A stretch of DNA of 64,000 nt, taken from the NCBI GenBank assembly GCA_965279195.1, contig CBDIHP010000032.1, positions 131,116-195,115 of the forward strand, in the 5' to 3' direction. Positions within the stretch are counted from its first letter, which is position 1, and the number at the start of each line of letters is the position of its first letter. This DNA is from CBDIHP01 sp965279195. GTDB taxonomy: Bacteria > Planctomycetota > Planctomycetia > Isosphaerales > Isosphaeraceae. Made by a program: the position numbers and the translations under genes. The notes under the pieces are model-generated. The model was not told the origin of the DNA, searched no databases, and saw only the letters and a list, made by a program, of their open reading frames with translations. Below are positions 36,748 through 44,132 of this stretch, piece after piece.

Positions 36748-37779
36748 ATGAGCGACCGCCCGTTCCTGCCCGCGACCGTCATCGGGAGCTGGCCGTTCCC
36801 CGGCTGGTTCGACCAGTTCATCCGCGACGTCGCCGCCTTTCCCGACCGCTTCGGCCCGTTCGACCGCGACGAGGCGGTGGCCGATGCGGTGCGGCTGGCG
36901 GTTGAGGATCAGCTCCGCGCGGGCCTCGACATCATCACCGATGGCGAGGTCCAGCGGATCGACTTCAACCTCGGTTTCTATGATTACCTGACCGGATTGG
37001 AAGCCCTCCCCGTCGGCCGCAGGCTCGGGCCGCCGGCGCACGACCAGCGGAGCAAGTACGTCTGCCGTGCGGAGATCGAAGCCCCGCGCGGACTGGGAAC
37101 CGTGGAGGAATACCGACGCCTCCGCAGGTGGACCGACGCCCCCGCCAAGATGCCGGTGCCGGGGGCCTTCACCCTGGCCGGCTGCATCGCCGGCGGGGAG
37201 GTCTACAGGGACCGCAGGGCCGTCACCGAGGCCCTCATCCCGATCGTCAACAGGGAACTCCGCGACATCGTGGCGGCCGGGGTCGATTTCATCCAGCTCG
37301 ACGAGCCCAGCTTCGCCTGCCACCCCGGCGACGCCGATTATTTCCTCGACGTCATCGCCCGGACGGTCGCGGGCGTGAATGCCTACATCTCCATGCACAT
37401 GTGCTTCGGGAATTACCGCGCCCGGGCCGTCGGCTGGCGGTCGTACGCCCCCCTGTTTCCCCAGATCGGCAAGGTCGCGATCAAGCAACTCGCCCTGGAA
37501 TTCGCCAGCCGGGAGATGGCCGAGGTCGAGCGACTGGGCGAACTCCCCGAGCACCTCGACGTCGCCGTAGGCCTGATCGACGTCAAGAATACCTGGATCG
37601 AGCCGGCCGACCTCGTGGCCTCGCGGCTCCGGACCGTCCTCCAGTACGTCGCCCCCGAACGCGTCTCCATCACCCCCGACTGCGGCTACTCCCAGACCGC
37701 CCGACACATCGCCTGCGCCAAGTCCGCCGCGATGGTCGAGGGCGTGAGGACGGTTCGGAAGGAATTGGGACGGTCGTGA
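36748..37779 (+). CDS. MetE-core methionine synthase-like protein
   Basis: 343 residues, about half of classical MetE and equal to its C-terminal catalytic barrel. Start motif TVIGSWPFPGWF and ITDGEVQRIDF are family hallmarks. Candidate zinc ligands are His217 and Cys219 (MHMCF), Glu251 (LALEFASRE) and Cys312 (PDCGY). The Glu-Cys spacing of 61 equals that in E. coli MetE. The N-terminal folate-binding half is absent, so the methyl donor may not be methyltetrahydrofolate; short core-MetE proteins using other donors are known. It lies 44 bases after the M1 peptidase gene. Confidence 0.83.
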   Translation: MSDRPFLPATVIGSWPFPGWFDQFIRDVAAFPDRFGPFDRDEAVADAVRLAVEDQLRAGLDIITDGEVQRIDFNLGFYDYLTGLEALPVGRRLGPPAHDQRSKYVCRAEIEAPRGLGTVEEYRRLRRWTDAPAKMPVPGAFTLAGCIAGGEVYRDRRAVTEALIPIVNRELRDIVAAGVDFIQLDEPSFACHPGDADYFLDVIARTVAGVNAYISMHMCFGNYRARAVGWRSYAPLFPQIGKVAIKQLALEFASREMAEVERLGELPEHLDVAVGLIDVKNTWIEPADLVASRLRTVLQYVAPERVSITPDCGYSQTARHIACAKSAAMVEGVRTVRKELGRS

Positions 37780-37882
37780 TGAACGTGTCGGTTCCCCTCC
37801 ACAGCTCGGACGCCCAGACTCTGGGCGACCCCCGCCGCGACCTCGGCCCGAGCCCCCGAGCGCTGGGCGCGGGTCTCCAGAC

Positions 37883-39272
37883 TGTACAGACCGGACACAG
37901 GGGTAACAGACGTTCGGACACATGGGTAACACGATCTCTTAAGCTGTGCGGGCACCTCTGGGAGGCGTCCGCGATGGCTGGGAAGGAGAGTGGCCCCGTG
38001 TTGGATCGTCGGGAATTCGTGGCCCTGGCCTCGGCCGAGGGGGCCTGCATGAGCACGCTCTGCGAGCGTTTCGGGATCTCCAGGAAGACCGGATACAAGT
38101 GGCTCAACCGCTCCAGGGTCGGCGGGCCCGACGCCCTCCTCGATCGATCGAGGAGGCCCCGCTCGTTCCGCTCGCCCACGGCCTCGGAGGTCGAGGCCAG
38201 GGTCCTCGAGGCCCGCGACCTCCACCCCGCCTGGGGCGGCCGCAAGCTGCACCACTGGCTCAAGGCCAGGGGCCCGGCCGACCCGCCGTCCCCCAGCACC
38301 ATCACGGCCATCCTCCGCCGGAACGGCCGGCTCGAGGACTCCGCACGCGGCGGCACCCCGGCGCGCGACTGGGTCCGCTTCGAGCACCCGCGCCCCAACG
38401 ACCTCTGGCAGATGGACTTCAAGGGGGACTTCGCCACGGCCGACGGCGGCCGCTGCCACACGCTCACGGCCCTGGACGACCATTCCCGGTACTCGCTGGC
38501 GGTCCGGGCCTGCGGCGACCAGCGGCGGGAGACCGTGCAGGCCCACCTCACCGACGTCTTCCGCCGCTACGGCCTGCCGCGGCGGATGCTCATGGACAAC
38601 GGCGCCCCCTGGAACGCCAGCAACTCCCCGGGGGCCTACACCCGGCTGACCGTCTGGCTCCTGCGGCTGGGCGTGCGGGTGACCCACGGCACCCCCTACC
38701 ACCCCCAGACCCAGGGCAAGGAGGAGCGGTTCCACCGCACGCTCAAGCTGGAGGTCATCGGCCGGGGCCCGCTCGACGACCTGGCCCACGCCCAGGGCCG
38801 GTTCGACCGCTGGCGTCGCGAGTACAACCAGGAGCGGCCGCACGAGTCGCTGGCGATGGCCGTCCCGTCGAGCCGCTATCGCGTGAGCGACCGCCGCTTC
38901 CTGGAGCGGCTGCCCGACCTGGAATACGCCGCGGACCTGTCGGTGCGGAAGGTCAGCCGTGCGGGCCAGTTCAAGTTCGGGGGCCGGTGCTGGCGGATCA
39001 GCGAGGCGTTCGGCGGCGAGCCGATCGGCCTCCGAGCCACGGCCCGCGACGGGGCCTGGACGATCCACTACGCCGGCCACGAGATCGGCGCGATCGACCT
39101 GAACGCCGTGGGCCCCGGCGAATCCAGCCCGACGCCCTCCGACCGCCGACCCCGCCCGCAGATCGGCGAGGCCGCCGCGGCATCCGCGATGGACGCGAGC
39201 ACAGGACCGGGATAAGTTCAGTGTGTTACCCATGTGTCCGAACGCGCGCCACCCATGTGCCCGGTCTGTACA
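37883..39272 (+). mobile_element. IS481-family insertion sequence, apparently intact
   Basis: The 1390-bp element has about 50-base imperfect terminal inverted repeats. Both begin TGTACAGACCGG and share GCGTTCGGACACATGG-like inner blocks ending GGGTAACAC. It is flanked by the 5-bp direct repeat CAGAC (37878-37882 and 39273-39277), read as a target-site duplication. It carries one transposase gene with a full DDE set. The clean duplication and intact gene suggest recent insertion. Confidence 0.88.
37974..39215 (+). CDS. IS481-family transposase (DDE, rve core)
   Basis: 413 residues from MAGKESGPVLDRREFVALAS. The N-terminal helix-turn-helix is CERFGISRKTGYKWLNRSR. The integrase core has Asp148 (LWQMDFKGDF), Asp208 (RMLMDNGAPW) and Glu251 (QGKEERFHRTLKLE), completing the catalytic triad. 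The C-terminal part (WRREYNQERPHESLAMAVPSSRY) is typical of IS481/IS3 relatives. The frame stays open upstream of 37974 across the IS end and into the metE-like gene region, but the ATG inside the IS with the family N-terminus is the sensible start. Confidence 0.92.
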   Translation: MAGKESGPVLDRREFVALASAEGACMSTLCERFGISRKTGYKWLNRSRVGGPDALLDRSRRPRSFRSPTASEVEARVLEARDLHPAWGGRKLHHWLKARGPADPPSPSTITAILRRNGRLEDSARGGTPARDWVRFEHPRPNDLWQMDFKGDFATADGGRCHTLTALDDHSRYSLAVRACGDQRRETVQAHLTDVFRRYGLPRRMLMDNGAPWNASNSPGAYTRLTVWLLRLGVRVTHGTPYHPQTQGKEERFHRTLKLEVIGRGPLDDLAHAQGRFDRWRREYNQERPHESLAMAVPSSRYRVSDRRFLERLPDLEYAADLSVRKVSRAGQFKFGGRCWRISEAFGGEPIGLRATARDGAWTIHYAGHEIGAIDLNAVGPGESSPTPSDRRPRPQIGEAAAASAMDASTGPG

Positions 39273-39502
39273 CAGACCCCGCCCCAGCCGTCGCCGCACC
39301 GTACCAGCGAACCGGGTCTCCAGACCCATTTTCTGGGCCGAGTCCCGAACTGGTCTGGGGACCGGAATGGGTGGTCTCCTTCGATCTCGGTCGGGGCGGG
39401 GTCTGGAGACCCGCGCCCGGCGCTCCGGGGTTCGCACACGGCGCCCCGGGGTTCGGACACGGCGCTCGGCGGCTCGCGTCCTTCTCGCGTGCGGAGGAGT
39501 GC

Positions 39503-40366
39503 GTGAACTTCGACCTCATCCAGCCCGCGAAGAAGGGCTCCGAACTTCTCGAGGAGATCCGCGACGAACGACCGGCCCCGGGCTCGCTCTTGATCTGGTG
39601 GCTCGGACAGAGTGGTTACGCCATCAAGTCGCAACACGGGCTGCTGGTGATCGACCCCTATCTCTCCGAGCACCTCACGGCCAAGTATGCCGCGACGAAC
39701 AAGCCGCACGTCAGGATGACCGAGGCACCATTCCGGGGCCACGAACTCCAGAACGTGGACCTGATCCTGTCGAGCCACAAGCATTCGGACCACCTCGACC
39801 CCGCCACGATGCCCGACCTGATGGGGGCGTCGCCACGGGCACAACTGGCACTGCCCGCCTCGCTCCTGAATCATGCCTTACAGATGGGGCTCCCCGAGCC
39901 GAGGACGACCGGCCTCGACGCGGGCGAATCGATCGATCGTGCCGGTTACCGCGTCCGGGCGATCCCGTCGGCCCACGAGGGGCTCGACACGGACGATCTC
40001 GGCAGGCATCTTTACCTGGGGTTCGTGATCGAGGCCGAAGGGCTGCGGCTCTACCACAGCGGCGACACGCTCGCTTACGATGGGCTTGTTGAACAACTGT
40101 GCGACCGACCGTTCGACGTGATGTTCCTGCCGATCAACGGGCGGGACCCGAAACGCGGGGTCTCGGGGAACATGGACTCGTCCGAGGCGGTGTCGCTCGC
40201 CACTGCCGTCCGGCCCCGGTTCGTCGTGCCCCATCATTACGACATGTTCACGTTCAACACGGTTCCCGTCTCCGAATTCGAGGCCGAGGCCGCGAGGTTG
40301 CCCCTAGGGGTCGCGCCGAAGGTCCTCCGTTGCGGGCAGCGCTGGGAGATTAACGCGTGGGTGTGA
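39503..40366 (+). CDS. UlaG-like metallo-beta-lactamase-fold hydrolase
   Basis: 287 residues. GTG at 39503 is chosen because GGAGG lies just upstream. The metal site is HKHSDH (His92, His94, Asp96, His97), with further ligands in LRLYHSGDTLAYDG and VPHHYDMF. UlaG-type enzymes are lactonases such as L-ascorbate-6-phosphate lactonase, but many homologues have other substrates. It overlaps the xylulokinase gene by 10 bases, so the two are co-translated and probably act in one sugar pathway. The preceding 230 bases hold the right half of element B and probably lack the original upstream promoter. Confidence 0.88.
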   Translation: MNFDLIQPAKKGSELLEEIRDERPAPGSLLIWWLGQSGYAIKSQHGLLVIDPYLSEHLTAKYAATNKPHVRMTEAPFRGHELQNVDLILSSHKHSDHLDPATMPDLMGASPRAQLALPASLLNHALQMGLPEPRTTGLDAGESIDRAGYRVRAIPSAHEGLDTDDLGRHLYLGFVIEAEGLRLYHSGDTLAYDGLVEQLCDRPFDVMFLPINGRDPKRGVSGNMDSSEAVSLATAVRPRFVVPHHYDMFTFNTVPVSEFEAEAARLPLGVAPKVLRCGQRWEINAWV

Positions 40367-41895
40367 CCCTCGGCATCGACATCGGGACGTCCGGGACCAA
40401 GACCATCGCCATCGACGAGTCGGGCGCCATCCTCGCCAGCGCCTCGGCCGAGTACCCCTGCGGCCACCCCAAGCCCGGCTGGTCCGAGCAGGCCCCGGAC
40501 CTCTGGTGGAAGGCCACCGTCGAGACCATCCAGGGCGTCATGGCGAAGGGGAGGCTCAAGCCGTCCGACGTGGTGGGCGTCGGCCTCAGCGGCCAGATGC
40601 ACGGATCGGTGTTCCTGGATGATGCGGGCGAGGTCATCCGCCCCGCCTTGCTCTGGAACGACCAGCGCACGGCCGCCGAGTGCGCGGAGATCGAGGAGCG
40701 GGCCGGCGGACGCGAAGGCCTGATCCGGATGGTCGCGAACCGGGCCCTCACCGGTTTCACGGCCCCGAAACTCCTCTGGGTGCGCCGGCACGAGCCGGCC
40801 AACTGGGACCGCGTCCGCCAGGTGCTCCTGCCCAAGGACTACGTCCGCTACAGGCTCTCGGGCACGTTTGCCACCGAGGTCAGCGATGCCGCCGGCACGC
40901 TCATGCTCGACGTCGCCAACCGCCGCTGGAGCACCGAACTCCTCGGCAAGCTCGACATCGACACGGCGCTCCTGCCCCCGTGCCACGAAAGCCAGGAGGT
41001 CTCGGCGAAGGTCTCCGCCCTGGGCGCGAAGGCGACCGGCCTGCTTGAGGGGACCGCGATTGTCGGCGGCGCGGGCGACCAACCGGCCAGCGCGGTCGGC
41101 AACGGCATCGTCCGGGCCGGGGCCGTGTCCGCGACAATGGGGACCTCGGGCGTGGTGTTCGCGCACACCTCCGAGGCCGGCTTCGACCCGGTCGGTCGGC
41201 TCCAACGCGGCTGTCACGCGGTGCCGGACGCCTGGTGCGCGATGGGCGTGGTGCTCTCGGCCGGTGGCAGCTTCCAGTGGGCACGCAACCACCTCGGCCA
41301 GGCGTTTATCGAAGAGGCGAAGGCCCAGGGCGTCGACCCTTATGAGTTGATGAGTGCCGAGGCCGCCAAGGCGCCGGCGGGTTCGGAAGGGCTGTTCTTC
41401 CTGCCGTACCTCACGGGCGAACGCTCGCCGCACTTCGACCCCGACGCCAAGGGAGGCTGGATCGGCCTGACCGTCCGCCACGGCCGTCCGCACCTGTTCC
41501 GATCGGTGCTCGAAGGGGCGACCTACGCCATGCGCGACAGCCTGGAGCTGATCCGCGAGATGGGGGCGTCGATCGAGCAAATCCGACTCTCCGGCGGCGG
41601 GGCCCGGGGGGCGCTCTGGCGACAGATCCAGGCCGACATCTACGGCCAGGAGGTCTGCACCATCAACGCCGTCGAGGGCCCCGCCTTCGGCGTCGCCTTG
41701 CTCGCCCAGGTCGGCACCGGCGGCTTCGCCAGCGTGCCCGAGGCGTGCGACGCCACCATCCGCGTCGTCGAGACCACGTCCACGGACGCCGAAGCGAAGG
41801 CCCTTCACGACCGCGCGTATCCGATCTATCGCCAGCTTTACCGCGACCTCAAGGGCAGCTTCGCCGCCATCTCGAAGCTCGTGAGCGCGTCCTGA
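40357..41895 (+). CDS. xylB: Xylulokinase (FGGY family)
   Basis: 512 residues. GTG at 40357 has GGAG eight bases upstream and lies inside the hydrolase gene; a second GTG at 40363 is possible. The FGGY N-terminal phosphate loop is LGIDIGTSGTKTIAID. VGLSGQMHGSVFLD and LLWNDQRTAAEC are XylB-type signatures. The C-terminal ATPase half has GGAGDQPASAVGNG and SGGGARGALWRQIQADI. It phosphorylates D-xylulose at C5 for the pentose phosphate pathway. No xylose isomerase gene is in the window. Confidence 0.94.
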   Translation: MGVTLGIDIGTSGTKTIAIDESGAILASASAEYPCGHPKPGWSEQAPDLWWKATVETIQGVMAKGRLKPSDVVGVGLSGQMHGSVFLDDAGEVIRPALLWNDQRTAAECAEIEERAGGREGLIRMVANRALTGFTAPKLLWVRRHEPANWDRVRQVLLPKDYVRYRLSGTFATEVSDAAGTLMLDVANRRWSTELLGKLDIDTALLPPCHESQEVSAKVSALGAKATGLLEGTAIVGGAGDQPASAVGNGIVRAGAVSATMGTSGVVFAHTSEAGFDPVGRLQRGCHAVPDAWCAMGVVLSAGGSFQWARNHLGQAFIEEAKAQGVDPYELMSAEAAKAPAGSEGLFFLPYLTGERSPHFDPDAKGGWIGLTVRHGRPHLFRSVLEGATYAMRDSLELIREMGASIEQIRLSGGGARGALWRQIQADIYGQEVCTINAVEGPAFGVALLAQVGTGGFASVPEACDATIRVVETTSTDAEAKALHDRAYPIYRQLYRDLKGSFAAISKLVSAS

Positions 41896-41917
41896 CCCGC
41901 ACCCCGGAGTGAATCGC

Positions 41918-44035
41918 GTGGCCCGTCGCCCGAACCCTGCGCTCCGCCCCAAGCCTGTTGCCCCGGCGGCTCCCCCCGCGACGGTGCCACCGCTCCCCGA
42001 ATTCGTCGCAAGTCGCCCCTGGAACCCGACGACGCGGCTCGGAAAACTCTTGGTCGCGCTCGCGGTCTCGGTGATCCTGTCCTGCCATGCGCTCGCGGCG
42101 GTGAAGAGCTTGCTGCAGGAGAACCCGACCGTTGACGAAGTCGTCCACCTGCCGGCGGGCGTCACCTACTGGCAGACCGGGCAGTTCAAGCTCTATCACC
42201 ACAACCCGCCGCTCGTGAAGCTCCTGGCCGCGCTTCCTGTGGTCCTCGCGAAGCCGGCGACGGAAGGGCTGTACGATCTCCCGAGCTGGCGGGACGAGTC
42301 GCAGGCGAGCTTCGCCCACTCGTTCGCGTACTTCAACGCCTCTCGGTATTTCGAACTGTTCGACCTCGGCCGGCTGCCGATGCCCTTGTTTTCGGTGATC
42401 GGCGGCCTGGTCGTCTTCGGCTGGTCGGCCCGGCTCTACGGGGCGGGGGGGGGATTGCTCAGCCTCCTGCTCTGGACGCTCTGCCCCAACGTCCTCGCCC
42501 ACGGCCGGCTCTGCACCAGCGACATGGCCGCCACCGCGCTCGGGGCGGGGGCGACTTATGTGTTTTGGCGATATCTGAAGAATCCAACCTGGACGCGGGC
42601 GTCGCTCGCCGGGCTGGCGCTCGGCGTGGCGTTGCTCTCGAAATTCAGCCTGCTGTTGCTCTACGGCCTCTGGCCATTGCTCGGCGTCCTGCGCGTGGTA
42701 CTGCCGGCCGAGCGGGCGAGGCTGCTCTCGCCGATCAAGGCACGGCTGGGTCAGGCGGGTGTGGTCGTGCTCCTGAGCGTCTTCGTGATCGACGTCGGCT
42801 ACGGCTTCGAGTCGGTCTTCCAGACGCTCGGTTCGTTTGAGTTCGCCTCGCGGAGCCTGACCCGACCACGCCTGCCGACCGACCCTCGGCCGAAGCCGAC
42901 GGCCAACGACCTGCTCCGGCCCGCGTTCCAGTATCGCATCAATCGGTTCCAGGGCACCCCGCTCGCCTGGTTGCCGGTACCCTTGCCACGCCACTACCTG
43001 CTCGGGTTCGACGAGCAGAAGCTCGAGTCCGAGGGTATCCCGCGCTACTGGTTCGACCCCGGCCGAGGCGTCAACGAGGACGACATCGAGGGATACACCG
43101 TCTACCTGAACGGCGTGATGCGCCGCAAGGGCTGGTGGTACTACTACATCGCGACCCTCGCCGTGAAGGTGCCCGAGGGGACAATCCTCCTGGTCGGGCT
43201 GTCGGTCGTGGTGCTTTTCGTCGTCCGGCGATCCGCCGAGGCCTGGATTGATGAGCTGACCGTGCTCATCTACCCGACGATCGTCCTGGCGGCGATGACG
43301 TTCCTGACGGACATCAACCTCGGTTTGCGGTACATCCTGCCGATCTTCCCATTCATCTTCATCTCCTGCGGCAAGCTCATCCCCTGGGCGACCTCGTTGC
43401 TCGCCTGGCGGCGCCCGCTCGCCGTGGCATTGCTCGGGCTCTCCGTGTCCGCGACGGCGGCCGCGACGGCGACGATCCACCCCGACTACCTGGCCTACTT
43501 CAACTGGGCGTCCGGCGGGCCCGATCACGGCGATGAGCGCCTCATCGACAGCAACCTCGACTGGGGCCAGGACCTGCTCAAGCTCCGCGACTGGGTGAAG
43601 GCCAACGCACCCGGCGAACGCATCGGGCTGGCGTATTTCGGGCAGATCAACCCCTCGATCCTCGCCCTGCGCGGGGACGGATTCGAGTGGTTCCTGCCCC
43701 CGATCGCGAAGGGCCTCGACGTCTACCCGATGCTCAAGAACCTCGACCTCCTGATCGGACCGGCCCCCCGCCTGACGCCCGGCTACTACGCCGTCAGCGC
43801 CAGCCTGGCGCGCGGGCTCCCCTGGCGGTTCTACGACAGCGCCTCGCTGATCGCCCCGACCTCGGCCTGGTCCCAGGCCTGGAACGTCTCCGGCCCGGGG
43901 GCGTTCTCCTACTTTCTCCAGGCGAAGCCCATCGCGCGCGTCGGCCATTCGTTGCTGGTCTACAAGCTCGACCAGGCCGACTGCGACCGCCTCAACGCCC
44001 TCGTCGCCCCGCCGAATATCATGAAACGGCGTTGA
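41918..44035 (+). CDS. Membrane glycosyltransferase, PMT/ArnT-like (GT-C)
   Basis: 705 residues if GTG at 41918 is used (GGAG eight bases upstream); another GTG nine bases earlier is less well placed. A first membrane segment (LLVALAVSVILSCHALAAV) is followed by the GT-C loop motif NPTVDEVVHLPAGVTYW, whose DE is the usual catalytic acid pair. Some ten further hydrophobic segments follow, then a C-terminal extracytoplasmic domain (SNLDWGQDLLKLRDWV). It probably moves a sugar from a polyprenyl-phosphate donor to a protein, lipid or glycan. Confidence 0.87.
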   Translation: MARRPNPALRPKPVAPAAPPATVPPLPEFVASRPWNPTTRLGKLLVALAVSVILSCHALAAVKSLLQENPTVDEVVHLPAGVTYWQTGQFKLYHHNPPLVKLLAALPVVLAKPATEGLYDLPSWRDESQASFAHSFAYFNASRYFELFDLGRLPMPLFSVIGGLVVFGWSARLYGAGGGLLSLLLWTLCPNVLAHGRLCTSDMAATALGAGATYVFWRYLKNPTWTRASLAGLALGVALLSKFSLLLLYGLWPLLGVLRVVLPAERARLLSPIKARLGQAGVVVLLSVFVIDVGYGFESVFQTLGSFEFASRSLTRPRLPTDPRPKPTANDLLRPAFQYRINRFQGTPLAWLPVPLPRHYLLGFDEQKLESEGIPRYWFDPGRGVNEDDIEGYTVYLNGVMRRKGWWYYYIATLAVKVPEGTILLVGLSVVVLFVVRRSAEAWIDELTVLIYPTIVLAAMTFLTDINLGLRYILPIFPFIFISCGKLIPWATSLLAWRRPLAVALLGLSVSATAAATATIHPDYLAYFNWASGGPDHGDERLIDSNLDWGQDLLKLRDWVKANAPGERIGLAYFGQINPSILALRGDGFEWFLPPIAKGLDVYPMLKNLDLLIGPAPRLTPGYYAVSASLARGLPWRFYDSASLIAPTSAWSQAWNVSGPGAFSYFLQAKPIARVGHSLLVYKLDQADCDRLNALVAPPNIMKRR

Positions 44036-44132
44036 CATTCGAATTGATCGATTCGGGAGGTCGGGGCGCGTCGCAGTCCACTCTACTTGGGATGTCGGCG
44101 GATCGGGAGTCGATCACCCGGCGAGGCCCGCG

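Larger units (their letters stand above)
37865..39418. repeat. Paired-hairpin element B, interrupted by the IS element
   Basis: The left hairpin spans 37865-37882 and, after removal of the IS and one target copy, continues into 39278. It is GGGC, stem GGGTC/GACCC around TCCA, then GCCC. The right hairpin (39394-39418) has clamp GGGCG/CGCCC, stem GGGTC/GACCC and loop TGGA, followed by GGCGCT as in element A. A third GGGTCTCCAGACCC palindrome lies at 39314-39327. Without the insertion the element is 159 bases, against 157 for element A. A 25-base outer inverted repeat (37858-37882 with 39401-39425) has one mismatch. Confidence 0.78.

Noticed and set aside
37883..39425. Outer 25-bp inverted repeat taken as the true IS ends
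   Set aside because: The TGTACA ends with 50-base inverted repeats and a CAGAC duplication define the IS better. The 25-base repeat belongs to the target element.
37946..40366. 806-codon frame joining transposase region and hydrolase
   Set aside because: The first part is out of frame with the transposase and crosses the IS end and repeats. Only the hydrolase part from GTG 39503 has family motifs and a ribosome binding site.
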